A DNA stretch of 64,000 bases from Granulicella arctica (GCF_025685605.1 NZ_JAGTUT010000003.1:1-64000), one strand, 5' to 3'. Numbered from the stretch's first letter, positions 17,371-26,661 are shown. Notes: generated from the sequence alone by a model not told the origin. Numbers and translations are program-made.

Positions 17371-18819
17371 TCAGGCTGCTCTCAGGGTTGGGACTGTGGA
17401 GAACAATGGGATCAATCCCTCCAGCAGAGTGGGGTGTGTAAGAATCGCATCGCGCAGAGCGGTGTAAGGTAAGCCTGCGATCATGGCAATCTGTACAGCG
17501 CCCATGATTTCGCCGGCGTTCACTCCCACGGCGGTGAATCCAATGATCTGGTCGCTATCAGCTGCCACCAATGCTTTTAGGAAACCTTGTGTCTCTGAAA
17601 GAGTGCGCGCCCGCAGGTTTGCACTCATAGGGATCTTGAACACGCGGTAGGCAATGCTTGAGGATCTCGCCTCAGTCTCGCTCAGCCCTATTCGTGCGAA
17701 CTCTGGACTTGTAAACAAGCAGAACGGGACCTGCCGCCCTGTCGTTAGACGCCTCTTCCCTGCGAGATTATCGCGCACGATCCTGAAGTCATCGAAAGCT
17801 ATATGCGTGAATTGAGGGCTACCAGCGACATCTCCGACCGCCCAGACGCCGGTCGCAGTCGTTTCGAGGTACTCATTGACCTTCACAAAGCCAGACTGTG
17901 TAGTTTCGACGCCGGCTAGATCGAGCCCCAGCTCATCTGTATTCGGCGAGCGCCCTACCGCTACCAACAGATGTGACCCGCGCAGACTGCATTCCACTCC
18001 TTCCCGCGAGACAAGAAGCCGGACAAATTCTCCCGATTGGCCGGAAACGCTTTTGACGTCTGTGCTCATTTCGAAATGCACGCCTTCCGCTTCAAGAGCC
18101 AGTCGAAGGCTTTCGGCTACATCGTCATCCTCGTTGTGCAGCAACTTCGCATTCCGAGAAATGACCGTCACATCACTTCCAAATCGACGCATCGCTTGAG
18201 CCAGTTCAAGTCCCACGTATCCGGCTCCTAGCACAATCAGGTGATCAGGCACCTCTCCGAGATCTAGGGCTTCGATGTGTGTCAGCGGCTTGGATTCAGC
18301 GAGTCCTGGCAGAGGCGCTATCGTTGCACGGGTGCCCGTTCCAATAACGACATTTACTCCTCGGAGTATGCGCACGGTTCCATCATTCAATGCAACCTCT
18401 ACTGTTCTCGCCCCAATGAATTGTCCGTTGCCAAGAACCAGTTCAGCCCCACTTTTTTTAAAGTTGTCGATGTGCAGGGCAACCAGGCTCGTGACCATAT
18501 CCCGCTTTCGATCCCGTACCCCTGTCATATCGATGGTCGGTTTGAGTTCCGGGACCCCGAGGTATTCACTGTGACGAAAGAGCGCGGCGGTCCCTGCACT
18601 ATGAATGATGTTCTTACTCGGAAGGCACGCTATGTTCGGGCAGGAGCCACCGATGTACTGTCGTTCGACCACGACGACTCGGAGCCCTTGCTTCGATAGG
18701 GTCCAAGCAAGGTATTTCGAACCTTCACCGCTTCCGATGATTACTAAGTCGTAATCTTCTACGGCGGGAGTTTGCGCACTTGCATCCGGGATGGAACGGG
18801 CGATCTGCTGTTGGTCCAT
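17371..18819 (-). CDS. mercuric-reductase-like pyridine nucleotide-disulfide oxidoreductase
   Basis: A 482-residue flavoprotein. FAD-binding [11 protein letters not shown] is near residue 30, the redox-active pair is [14 protein letters not shown] (Cys60 and Cys65), the NAD(P)-binding [13 protein letters not shown] is near 190, and the C-terminal dimer domain ends with THPTLLEGL, whose His-Glu pair is catalytic. The lack of paired C-terminal cysteines and of an N-terminal heavy-metal domain argues against true mercuric reductase. The C-x4-C group includes lipoamide and glutathione reductase and many uncharacterised soil enzymes. It lies just upstream of catalase on the strand. A 36-bp piece and a C-terminal relic of such a gene occur at 6458 and 7615. 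Confidence 0.92.
   Translation of the reverse strand: MDQQQIARSIPDASAQTPAVEDYDLVIIGSGEGSKYLAWTLSKQGLRVVVVERQYIGGSCPNIACLPSKNIIHSAGTAALFRHSEYLGVPELKPTIDMTGVRDRKRDMVTSLVALHIDNFKKSGAELVLGNGQFIGARTVEVALNDGTVRILRGVNVVIGTGTRATIAPLPGLAESKPLTHIEALDLGEVPDHLIVLGAGYVGLELAQAMRRFGSDVTVISRNAKLLHNEDDDVAESLRLALEAEGVHFEMSTDVKSVSGQSGEFVRLLVSREGVECSLRGSHLLVAVGRSPNTDELGLDLAGVETTQSGFVKVNEYLETTATGVWAVGDVAGSPQFTHIAFDDFRIVRDNLAGKRRLTTGRQVPFCLFTSPEFARIGLSETEARSSSIAYRVFKIPMSANLRARTLSETQGFLKALVAADSDQIIGFTAVGVNAGEIMGAVQIAMIAGLPYTALRDAILTHPTLLEGLIPLFSTVPTLRAA
18645..18680 (-). repeat. 36-bp segment repeated at 6458-6493
   Basis: The source copy of the exact 36-bp repeat, inside the intact flavoprotein gene where it encodes the second beta strand of the FAD fold before the redox-active Cys. 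Here it is in its natural reading frame. Confidence 0.85.
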
Positions 18820-18949
18820 ATGTCCTCCTCGTACGTTGGCGTTTCACCATGTCGAGACAAAGCGATGGTCAGGATCTTATATTTCCTTCTGGGCGCGACT
18901 AGATGCAGACACTCGTCAAGGTTGTAGCGGGGAGTTCCGTTTCAACACT

Positions 18950-19804
18950 TCAGACTGGGAAGTCGGTGGAACAACTCAATTCCTTCCACTCGCGATCGCG
19001 CGTAGTCTTCAAGAGATCACTTTTCTCAATCGCTTGAAATGCGTCGCTTCCCAGAAGAAGTCGTAAGGGTGGTTCAGCCAGACTGGCCACATGGAGTATC
19101 GCAGCCGCGGCCTTCTTAGGATCACCTGGCTGTTTGCCGTCGTACTCTTCTTGAAAGCGGGCTGTTGCGCCAACGGTCGTCTCATATTCAGAACGGCCTT
19201 TGCGGATCGCCGTGGATGCACCAGCAAAGTCGGTACGGAATCCACCGGGCTCGATAAGCGTTACCTTTACGCCTAAAGGACCCACTTCTCGAGCTAAAAC
19301 CTCAGAGAAACCTTCTACGCCCCACTTTGCTGCGGCATACGGGCCACGACCGGAAGGCCCGATCCTGCCGCCAACCGAAGAAATTTGGATAATATGTCCG
19401 GACCTTTGTTCACGAAACAGAGGGAGCGCGGCTTTTGTCACGCTGATGACACCAAATAAATTGGTCTCGATCTGAGCACGAAATTCGTCCATTGTCGTGT
19501 CCTCGATAGGCGAAATGTGTCCAAATCCGGCGTTGTTGACGAGGACGTCAAGCCGGCCAAAAGCATCTGTCGCTTGAGCAATGGCGGCCTGTGCCGCCTG
19601 CTCATCGGTGACGTCCAAGGCAATGACTCGTACTCTCTTCCCGAATCGCTCTACGAGGTCTGCGAGGTGTGCTGGATCACGAGCAGTCGCGATGAGACGA
19701 TCACCGCATTCGAGGACCGCTTCGGCGAGGGCACGACCTAACCCTCGAGACGAACCTGTAATCAGCCACACTTTTTGATCTTGCACTTGGTTGGTACTGT
19801 TCAT
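18950..19804 (-). CDS. SDR family oxidoreductase
   Basis: About 284 residues. TGSSRGLGRALAEAV, NNAGFGHISPIEDT, catalytic Ser in QISSVGGRIG, Tyr-x-x-x-Lys as YAAAKWGVEG, then LIEPGGFRTDFAG and a C-terminal RLLLGSDAFQAIE. This is the 280-residue branch shared with 542 and 8616. The frame opens earlier (19885), but ATG 19804 is preceded by AAAGGA at suitable spacing and gives the standard N-terminus. Cytosolic NADP(H)-dependent oxidoreductase of unknown substrate. It is 130 bp from the flavoprotein gene on the same strand; no regulator gene is adjacent. Confidence 0.9.
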   Translation of the reverse strand: MNSTNQVQDQKVWLITGSSRGLGRALAEAVLECGDRLIATARDPAHLADLVERFGKRVRVIALDVTDEQAAQAAIAQATDAFGRLDVLVNNAGFGHISPIEDTTMDEFRAQIETNLFGVISVTKAALPLFREQRSGHIIQISSVGGRIGPSGRGPYAAAKWGVEGFSEVLAREVGPLGVKVTLIEPGGFRTDFAGASTAIRKGRSEYETTVGATARFQEEYDGKQPGDPKKAAAAILHVASLAEPPLRLLLGSDAFQAIEKSDLLKTTRDREWKELSCSTDFPV

Positions 19805-20162
19805 TGTGTATCCTTTCCCTGCTGACATATCGCTCTTTCGTGAAAAGTCGATGGGTGGCCTGGCCCCTATTTGTGCAGCCGGCAAGGGCTCTCTATCTCA
19901 TTTGTGAATGTGGATTGCCTACTATGTAGGAAGGTCGCCGCTAGATCTGCTTGCCCAGCCGCATTCATTCACGAGCAGATAAAACACAAGTGCCTGAAAT
20001 GACAATCGACTCAAAACGGCGAGTTCGAGTTCTGTCGCTGACATCAGTTGAGATACTGGCCTTTCCGGACTCAAAGGATTTGGGGGAGGGTTGGGTGAGA
20101 CGGTATTCAGGACGGAATCAGGATGCATCGTACCTCCTACCCTCAGAACCTAGCGGCGTCTA
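19805..20162. other. intergenic region without a gene
   Basis: About 360 bases upstream of the SDR at 18950-19804. I find no open frame with homology on either strand, no hairpin followed by a T-run and no tRNA. The SDR promoter should lie here. Confidence 0.5.
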
Positions 20163-20164
20163 TT

Positions 20165-20237
20165 CCGCTGATCAAAAGATAGCCCCACGGAATTGATGTC
20201 CATATCCCTTTATGGTGGATTCTTCGGCCATCAATAG
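20165..20237. repeat. 73-bp dispersed imperfect repeat, copy 2
   Basis: Matches 10625-10697 without gaps at about 86% identity. It includes a TGATCA core region and CCATATCCCTTTA(T/C)GGTGG. Here it lies in non-coding DNA past the 3' end of the DoxX-like gene. As in copy 1, the minus strand reads LLMAEESTIKGYGHQF then a stop. Confidence 0.65.
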
Positions 20238-20275
20238 GGATGATTCCGCATTGCTCAGCCTCCAAAAGGATCGAC

Positions 20276-20656
20276 CTACCTGCGTATGGGGGTGCGGCGT
20301 GGTGGACCGCCTAAACGTCGTCTCCCAAAGATCAGAGCATCGAGTGAGTACCCGCCTGGTCCAAGCATGGCGGCGGCAGCGCCATTGAGAACAAGCAAGA
20401 GAAGCCTCAGCTGGTTTGCACAGCCATGCCGTTCCGCACTGCCGAGAGCCAACAGACAAAGGAACCCCCAACAGTATGGTGTTAGCAAGCCGGCCGCGAT
20501 GGCAATTGCTGCTAAGTAGCGGCAAATGAGCATCCAGCCTGCATCCCATCCGGGAGCCATCTGATTTGCCGTAAATGCTGCAGCCACAGATATGCGTAAC
20601 AGCAGAAGAGCCACTCCTGGTATGCCTAGCGGAAACATGGAAAAAAGTCGTTGCAC
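20276..20656 (-). CDS. small DoxX-like membrane protein
   Basis: A 126-residue protein with hydrophobic helices at about 8-27, 45-62, 65-75 and 83-100. MFPLGIPGVALLLLRISVAA and DAGWMLICRYLAAIAIAAGLLTPYCWG resemble the short DoxX/DUF-type four-helix proteins found next to Y_Y_Y-type histidine kinases in Terriglobia. It has no catalytic motif. It is divergent from the sensor kinase at 20754, with about 100 bp between, so the two may be co-regulated. Function unknown. Confidence 0.7.
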   Translation of the reverse strand: MQRLFSMFPLGIPGVALLLLRISVAAAFTANQMAPGWDAGWMLICRYLAAIAIAAGLLTPYCWGFLCLLALGSAERHGCANQLRLLLLVLNGAAAAMLGPGGYSLDALIFGRRRLGGPPRRTPIRR

Positions 20657-20753
20657 CCTAGGATCTTAGGAGACCGCAGACGGTGTACCAACCTCGGAAG
20701 GTTGGTTCGTGCCTCATCCTTTCGAGAGCATTCCCCCGTTGGGTGAGTGTAAA

Positions 20754-23700
20754 ATGGTGCCGACAGGCACGGTATCAACAGTGATGCTAACAAGCCTTAG
20801 GACATCGATAAAGCTGTTCCTAGTGCGCCTGCGTGCGTCTGCGCTGTTCCTTCCTGTGTTTTCCCAAGCACTACATGCTCAGTCGTCTCCTCTCCTCTCG
20901 CAGTACACTCACACCGCATGGAAGATTCAAGACGGGTTCTTTAGCAGCGGTCCTACAGCCATCGCGCAGACCGTTGATGGCTATCTATGGATCGGGACCT
21001 CAGCGGGTATAGAGAGATTTGATGGACTTCATTTCCGAATTCCACCGTTTATCAAGGATTCGCAGATGCCTTCGGTGAGCATCTTTTCGCTGTTAGGAAC
21101 CCGCGATGGCAGCTTGTATGTCGGAACTGAGTCAGGCCTGGTTCAGTGGAAGGACAATCACCTGACCTCTTTCCCAGCCATTCGTGGACGTGTGACGGAC
21201 ATTTCCGAAGACCTTGACGGTAACATCTGGATCGGTCAGTCAAGAGTGGGTAGCTCTCGCATCTCCAGCATCGTGTGCGAAGTCTCTGGAGGCCGCACAA
21301 AGTGTCTCGGACCGGACGATCATATGCCTGCCCTGAGCAATATATTCCCCTTGGCGATCGATCTCGGAGGAACGGTGTGGGTAGGAGACAGTACCAAGAT
21401 CGTGCACTGGTCGCCAGGCTCAACAACTACGTACGAGTATAGAGATCTACAGAACAATCTAGACATGGATGGTGTGACAAGTATTGCTCTCGCGTCTAAC
21501 GGTACAGTGTGGGTCGGTAAGGTTCCGAATCACGCGGGGGCCGGGCTTGTTCGATATGTCGATGGTGTTGCGATGCCATCCCCGGAACTGAGTGAAATAA
21601 GTAAGACGGATCTGAAAGTCACAGCGTTACTCCTTGATCAACGGAATGACCTTTGGATCGGAACTGAGAACGAGGGCTTATTACGGCTCTCAGACGGACG
21701 GGTCCAGCGCTACAACGCCTCGAATGGACTCTCGAGCGATTCCGTTATCCATCTCTTCCAAGATCACGAAGGAACCTTGTGGATTGCAACAACAAAGGGC
21801 TTGGACAAGCTTAGAAGACCTCCCATCATCACCTTTTCGAAGCAAGAAGGCTTAGCCATCGATGAAGTCGACTCTGTGCTCGCCACAAATAAGGGCGAGA
21901 TTCTTGTTGGGACTCCCCTCGGGATCAACATTGTTGACGCAATCAGTGGTGCTGTACGGTCTCCCCCTCACAGTCCGCACACTCAAGTCACCGCTTTGTT
22001 CCAAGACGGTAAGAATCGGATGTGGGAGGGTTTTGACAACAACCTTTTCGTCCAAGAACATGGAAAACTTAGACGACTAGCTGGGATCGGCGGCCAGCCG
22101 ATGGGGCTTGTAACAGGACTATCCGAAGATAACGGCCGCGACATCTGGGGAGAGATCACCGGCGCCGAGCACAAACTTGTACATATCCGGAACGACAACA
22201 TTATCGAAAGCTTCTCGGAATCGCAGGTTCCAGGAGCCCGTTCCCTCGCCCAAGATGCTCGTGGCGGTATTTGGCTCGGTCTTCGAAGCGGTGATATAGC
22301 TCACTTTCGTGATGGTCAAACGACAGTGGAGCGTTTTCAACACGCCGATGCTGAGCGCTCGAACGCGCTGATCGTCGATTCGGGCGGAACAGTGCTGGAC
22401 GGCACGACCTATGGTTTAGCTGGCTTCAAAGCAGGTACGAAACGGATCATGGCGGCGGTCAATGGTCTCCCTTGCGATGAAGTTGATTCTCTCGTCTTTG
22501 ATGACCATCAGAACCTTTGGATGTCGATGCGTTGCGCTTTGGTCGAGCTTTCGGCTGAGCAATTGCAACAATGGTGGGATCATCCGGGCATCCAAGTACG
22601 TGCTCGTGTCTTCGACTACTCCGAAGGCTTTCAACCTGGACTCGCCGCTTTCCACGGAGCAACTCGGTCCAAAGACGGTCGCCTATGGTTTGCAAACGGG
22701 ACCGTGCTTCAAATGATCGACCCCGCTTTAGCCAGCAATCACAGCCAGCCACCGCCTGTCTACCTGGAGCAGGTTATTGCTGACCGGAAGGTCTTCGATG
22801 GAGACCCCCAGTTTCGATTGCCGGCGCTTACGCGACAAATAGAGATCGACTACACGGCTCTAAACTTTATAGCCCCTCAGAAGGTACATTTTCGCTATCA
22901 ACTGATTGGCCATGACACCTTGTGGCAGGACGCGGACACAAGAAGGCAGGCGTTCTACAACGACCTTCCCCCCGGGACATATCACTTTCAGGTGATCGCC
23001 AGCAACGGGGACGGGATTTGGAGCGAGCCCAGAGCCGCCGCCACCATCTTAATCGCTCCCAAGTTTTATCAGACGGCCTGGTTTAAGAGCGTGGCCATTC
23101 TTGGCTCAGTCGTCATGCTCTGGCTGTTGTACCTGTTAAGACTAAAACAGGCTACAGCAGAGGTTCAACTGCGGCTCGGCGAACGAATGATCGAGCGCGA
23201 ACGGATTGCACGCGAGCTGCATGACACTCTACTTCAAGGTTTTCAAGGGCTGATGCTTAAATTCCAAGCGGTGATCATGAACCTAGCAGATCAGGATCTT
23301 GCCCGCACAATGCTGGAAAGTGCTCTTGATCGGGGAGATAAGGTGTTGGTCGAAGGGCGGATGCGGGTGATGGACCTCCGCGATGAAGAATTCATGCCCC
23401 AAGGCTTCCCTGAAGCTCTCCTGATCAAAGGGCAAGAGTTTGCAGAACTATCCTCCTCAATCTTCGGATTGACCGTAATCGGGACGCCGAAGTTGCTCAA
23501 CCCAATACTCCGCGAAGAATTGTTTAGGATCGGCATCGAGGCGATCTCGAATGCTTTTCGCCACGCAAACGCCGCACGAATTGAGGTTGAGATTACCTAT
23601 GGCCCCAATGAGTTCAGGCTGAATGTTCATGACGATGGATGTGGGATGGGCGAGAGACTCCTGAGAGAGGGTCGGACTGGTCATTGGGGTCTTCCGGGGA

Positions 23701-23870
23701 TGCGAGAGAGAGCGGAAAAAGTCGGTGCTAGATTGTCTATCTGGAGTACTCCGAGAGCTGGAACCGAAATGGATGTGGTAGTCCCGGTAACGCTTGCATA
23801 CTTTAACAGAGGATCAGTATCTGCGTGGACACTTCTCAAGCGCGCAGTCAACAGGGGCAAATCGATATGA
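20754..23870 (+). CDS. propeller/Y_Y_Y sensor histidine kinase
   Basis: About 1038 residues. An N-terminal signal (hydrophobic stretch ending SQALHAQ) is followed by a two-component-regulator propeller with blades such as LWIGTSAGIERFDG, IWIGQS, LWIGTENEGLLRLSDG and LWIATTKGLDKL, then a Y_Y_Y domain (FRYQLIGHDTLWQDA, LPPGTYHFQV), one transmembrane helix (VAILGSVVMLWLLYLL), a HisKA_3 domain with phosphorylated His in RERIARELHDTLLQGFQG, and an HATPase domain (EAISNAFRHANA, DDGCGM, HWGLPGMRERAE). It senses a periplasmic ligand, often a polymer, and phosphorylates the NarL-type regulator that overlaps its stop. Start ATG 20754 is preferred to GTG 20709. Confidence 0.92.
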   Translation: MVPTGTVSTVMLTSLRTSIKLFLVRLRASALFLPVFSQALHAQSSPLLSQYTHTAWKIQDGFFSSGPTAIAQTVDGYLWIGTSAGIERFDGLHFRIPPFIKDSQMPSVSIFSLLGTRDGSLYVGTESGLVQWKDNHLTSFPAIRGRVTDISEDLDGNIWIGQSRVGSSRISSIVCEVSGGRTKCLGPDDHMPALSNIFPLAIDLGGTVWVGDSTKIVHWSPGSTTTYEYRDLQNNLDMDGVTSIALASNGTVWVGKVPNHAGAGLVRYVDGVAMPSPELSEISKTDLKVTALLLDQRNDLWIGTENEGLLRLSDGRVQRYNASNGLSSDSVIHLFQDHEGTLWIATTKGLDKLRRPPIITFSKQEGLAIDEVDSVLATNKGEILVGTPLGINIVDAISGAVRSPPHSPHTQVTALFQDGKNRMWEGFDNNLFVQEHGKLRRLAGIGGQPMGLVTGLSEDNGRDIWGEITGAEHKLVHIRNDNIIESFSESQVPGARSLAQDARGGIWLGLRSGDIAHFRDGQTTVERFQHADAERSNALIVDSGGTVLDGTTYGLAGFKAGTKRIMAAVNGLPCDEVDSLVFDDHQNLWMSMRCALVELSAEQLQQWWDHPGIQVRARVFDYSEGFQPGLAAFHGATRSKDGRLWFANGTVLQMIDPALASNHSQPPPVYLEQVIADRKVFDGDPQFRLPALTRQIEIDYTALNFIAPQKVHFRYQLIGHDTLWQDADTRRQAFYNDLPPGTYHFQVIASNGDGIWSEPRAAATILIAPKFYQTAWFKSVAILGSVVMLWLLYLLRLKQATAEVQLRLGERMIERERIARELHDTLLQGFQGLMLKFQAVIMNLADQDLARTMLESALDRGDKVLVEGRMRVMDLRDEEFMPQGFPEALLIKGQEFAELSSSIFGLTVIGTPKLLNPILREELFRIGIEAISNAFRHANAARIEVEITYGPNEFRLNVHDDGCGMGERLLREGRTGHWGLPGMRERAEKVGARLSIWSTPRAGTEMDVVVPVTLAYFNRGSVSAWTLLKRAVNRGKSI

Positions 23871-24496
23871 ACATAGACAAACGCATCCGCGTCCTTATTG
23901 CCGACGACCACCCACTGTTGCGGGAAGGCATTCTCTCAGTCCTCATGAGCGAAGTCGATATCACGGTCGTTGGCGAAGCGACAAATGGCCAGGAGGCAGT
24001 TGAGCTTTTTCGACTCAATCGTCCCGATGTCACCCTTATGGACCTGCAAATGCCCGTTCTCAATGGGATCGACGCAATCTGTGCGATTCGAGATGAGTTT
24101 CCAGACGCCCGCTTTATCGTTCTCACAACCTACCAGGGTGATGTCCAAGCTTTGCGGGCGCTTAAAGCAGGAGCGGCCGGATACTTACTGAAGAGTATGC
24201 TTCGAAGAGAGATGTCGGAAACGATAAGGATAGTCCATTCAGGGCGGAGACGCATCCCTCCGGAAATCGCAGCCGAGTTGGCGGAACACGTGACAGAAGA
24301 CGCTCTTAGCGACCGCGAGGTGCAGGTCCTCAAACAAGTTGCCGTAGGCACGTCAAATAAGATGATTGCTTCCCAGATGTTTGTCTCAGAGGCGACGGTG
24401 AAAAGCCACATGAAGAATATCTTGGCGAAACTGGGAGCTAACGACCGAACTCATGCAGTCACCATCGCACTGAAGAGGGGGATTTTGGAAGGCTGA
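23867..24496 (+). CDS. NarL/FixJ (LuxR) family response regulator
   Basis: About 209 residues. The receiver has acidic DDH near residue 14, the phospho-acceptor Asp in DVTLMDLQMP and Lys in YLLKSML. The C-terminal LuxR helix-turn-helix is LSDREVQVLKQVAVGTSNKMIA then FVSEATVKSHMKNILAKL. The start ATG overlaps the kinase stop (ATGA at 23867-23870), showing translational coupling in a kinase-regulator operon. GTG 23825 would extend it by 14 residues into the kinase gene and is less likely. It should activate or repress target promoters on phosphorylation; targets are not visible. Confidence 0.93.
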   Translation: MNIDKRIRVLIADDHPLLREGILSVLMSEVDITVVGEATNGQEAVELFRLNRPDVTLMDLQMPVLNGIDAICAIRDEFPDARFIVLTTYQGDVQALRALKAGAAGYLLKSMLRREMSETIRIVHSGRRRIPPEIAAELAEHVTEDALSDREVQVLKQVAVGTSNKMIASQMFVSEATVKSHMKNILAKLGANDRTHAVTIALKRGILEG

Positions 24497-24658
24497 CTGC
24501 AAGCATTAAAAAGATCAACGATATACGTCTATGCTTTCGCCCAGACAGGTAGAACACCCCGGTACGGGCTCGGCCTCGAAAAATCTATCATGCGCTACTC
24601 CTCCAAGGTCCCGATAATCTTGCTGCAATCCATCGAAGCACACAGGTCATATCGCTTG

Positions 24659-25618
24659 TCACTCATCAGATGATGTAGGGCTGCGCTTGAAGCGAGATGC
24701 ATAAGCTGCAGCGCTAACGCCGAGAACACGCAGGAACGTACGACGCATCGAATCCGCTGATTGGAAGCCAGAGGTGTCCGCTATCTCCTTCATGCCCATA
24801 GCAGAGCTATCGATTGCTTGCTGCGCGGCCTCAACGCGCATACGATCGACGAACTGCCCTGGATTCATGCGGGTTTCACGTAGACAAACTCGTGTGAACT
24901 GTCGAGCACTCATGCCGAGGCGATCAGCAAGTTTCTCTACAGTGAGATCTTCCCGCAGGTTCTCCAGCATCCACACCTGCAGTTCATGTAACGGCTTTGA
25001 AGAGATCGACTGCCGCAAAAGCATGTGGCTATACTGAGCCTGCCCACCGGGCCGAACCAGGAACATCACCATAAAGCGTGCCACGTCAAGGGCGATATGG
25101 TGTCCATGATCCTCCTCAACAAGTGCAAGGCAAAGATCAATTCCAGCCGTGATGCCTGCTGAGGTGTACACGGACCCACTCTTCAGGAAAATAGGTTCCG
25201 GTCGTACTTCGGCTTTGGGAAATTCCCTCGCGAGTTGGTCACAGAATCTCCAGTGTGTGACCGCCTGCTTGCCATCAAGGAGGCCTGCCGCTCCCAATAG
25301 GAATGCTCCCGTACAAATAGAAGCCACACGTCGAGAGCGGGTAGCCGCCTCTGCGACCCAACTCACGAAAGCATCGTCATACACTCCAGCTTCTGAGCCG
25401 GGTCCGCCGGCGATGATGAGTGTGTCGATTGCTCCATCCAGAGTGGATATCGGAAGAGCACCCGATAGTGAAATACTCCGACTGGTCTGCAGACTATGCT
25501 CATTGGCCAAGCTGCCTAACTGTACTTCATAGCCCGGAGCATTTGAAAACACTTCTAGAGGTCCCGTCACGTCAAGAATCTGAACTGGCGGACACCCGAC
25601 AATGACGATTCTTCTCAT
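24659..25618 (-). CDS. GlxA-type AraC regulator with DJ-1/PfpI domain
   Basis: A 319-residue protein. The N-terminal half is a DJ-1/PfpI (class I glutamine amidotransferase-like) fold with VGCPPVQILDVTGPLEVF and the elbow SICTGAFLLGAAGLLDGKQAVTHW (nucleophile-position Cys in CTGAFLLG). The C-terminal half is an AraC helix-turn-helix pair (LADRLGMSARQFTRVCLRE and IADTSGFQSADSMRRTFLRVLG). This is the GlxA/FtrA-type transcriptional regulator, where the amidotransferase domain senses a small molecule. Cytosolic; targets unknown. It stands alone, tail to tail with the response-regulator gene. Confidence 0.92.
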   Translation of the reverse strand: MRRIVIVGCPPVQILDVTGPLEVFSNAPGYEVQLGSLANEHSLQTSRSISLSGALPISTLDGAIDTLIIAGGPGSEAGVYDDAFVSWVAEAATRSRRVASICTGAFLLGAAGLLDGKQAVTHWRFCDQLAREFPKAEVRPEPIFLKSGSVYTSAGITAGIDLCLALVEEDHGHHIALDVARFMVMFLVRPGGQAQYSHMLLRQSISSKPLHELQVWMLENLREDLTVEKLADRLGMSARQFTRVCLRETRMNPGQFVDRMRVEAAQQAIDSSAMGMKEIADTSGFQSADSMRRTFLRVLGVSAAAYASRFKRSPTSSDE

Positions 25619-25708
25619 TCAGTAATTCTACCGACAGAAATTGCTCAGAGACCTGACACCGCGTCCTTCGTCAGGCGCGTCTTCCTTCAAAAGGAATGGA
25701 GGGTATGA

Positions 25709-26340
25709 GCACCTGCACGCCCGCCTGAGAAGCTGGGCTCCTGGAGTAAGAGAAGCGAATTGATGCTGCTCACCCTGGACGTTGCAAGCGAGGATTCCGT
25801 TTGCTCTGCAATCGCAAATCGCAATTCATATTGCGGGAAGGTCATGATCCTCGTCAATAATGCAGGCGCGGGTCTCGCCGGGCCTCTCGAAGCTGCTCCG
25901 ATGGATGATTTCGAAGAGCCCTTTCAAGTCAACTTGTTCGGTGCAGTCCGAATGATCCAAGCGATCACACCAGTTTTCAGGAATCAAAAACATGGCGTCA
26001 TCGTGAACATTTCTTCTGTTGTAGTGAGGTTTGGGGTTCCGTTCATGTCTCCTTACTGAGCTGGCAAGTTTGCCTTGGAGGGGTTATGCGAATCACTTTA
26101 TTACGAACTGCTGCCATTCGACATTCGCGTTAAACTCGTCGAACCTGGTGGTATAAAGACAAAGTTTAGGCAGATCTTCAGACAGCATGATGCATTTGAT
26201 GCTGATCTTCACGCCGTGAAGACGGTCGTTGAACAGAACCTGGGACCCGCATCTGCTCCCCCTGACCGCGCAGCGTGGCTGAGATCGCCTTCAAGGCCGC
26301 ACCGGATGGAACATAGCGGCTCAGATACCTATCAAGACGC
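25709..26340 (+). pseudogene. broken SDR family gene
   Basis: The open frame lacks the N-terminal TGxxxGIG part. It continues RPPEKLGSW, TLDVASEDSV, LVNNAGAGLAG, VNISSVVVRFG, then reaches a TGA at 26056-26058 right after the catalytic Tyr (SPY), with AGKFALEGLCESLYYEL and the catalytic Lys in the same frame after the stop. A second frame change near 26270 is needed to read VAEIAFKAAPDGT, ending at a TAG. Truncation plus nonsense codon plus frameshift indicates a true pseudogene, not a single sequencing slip. The SDRs at 542 and 18950 are of the same general type. Confidence 0.85.
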
Positions 26341-26476
26341 AGGGTGTGTCACTTCTTCACAGGTTTGCCTGAAAGTCTGTGGCGGTTCGCCATTGCATGA
26401 TCAGTCGGCATTCGCCAATGCGGTGGTCTTGCGAAGGGTCGAAAACTCTTTTCCTACCGCAGACGTATGAGACGTG

Positions 26477-26502
26477 TGTAATGTTTGGTAGAGTGGTGCG
26501 TC
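26477..26502 (+). promoter_or_regulatory. candidate ECF sigma promoter
   Basis: TGTAAT (26477-26482) and CGTC (26499-26502) are separated by 16 bases. ECF sigma factors commonly read a -35 with an AAC-like core and a -10 of CGTC at this spacing. It lies 47 bp before the Cys-rich peptide and ahead of the ECF sigma gene, so autoregulation is possible. The assignment rests on motif and spacing only. Confidence 0.45.
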
Positions 26503-26513
26503 TTTAGAGACGA

Positions 26514-26531
26514 TGCTGCTTGTGAGCAGCA
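26514..26531 (+). other. 7-bp stem-loop in leader of Cys-rich peptide gene
   Basis: TGCTGCT and AGCAGCA pair around a TGTG loop. There is no T-run after it, so it is not a rho-independent terminator. It lies between the candidate ECF promoter and the ATG at 26549 and may shape the 5' leader. Confidence 0.45.
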
Positions 26532-26548
26532 CGGAAAAGGATTAACCC

Positions 26549-26623
26549 ATGACGAAATGCTTTGATTGTTCCTGCGGTCATACCTGCAGTTGCATTGTTT
26601 GCAACTGCGCTAGCCGAAGCTAA
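26549..26623 (+). CDS. 24-residue Cys-rich peptide, metallothionein-like
   Basis: ATG 26549 to TAA 26623 encodes 24 residues with Cys at 4, 7, 9, 13, 15, 18 and 20 and one His (CFDCSCGHTCSCIVCNC). A third of the residues bind soft metals in proteins of this kind. It is preceded by AAAAGG at 26535-26540 (spacing to the ATG about 8), a usable ribosome site. The last 17 residues of the sigma factor encoded 39 bp downstream show the same spacing pattern (CGSCADHACIDCTC). A metal-binding or metal-sensing role coupled to that sigma factor is inferred; no characterised homologue is known to me. Confidence 0.6.
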   Translation: MTKCFDCSCGHTCSCIVCNCASRS

Positions 26624-26661
26624 TCATAACGGGGGTGCGTCAACGTGCCCCCAACCAACCT

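Noticed and set aside
17371-18819. Mercuric reductase (merA).
   Set aside because: The redox motif fits, but the C-terminal Cys pair needed for mercury and any mer genes nearby are missing; kept as a generic flavoprotein.
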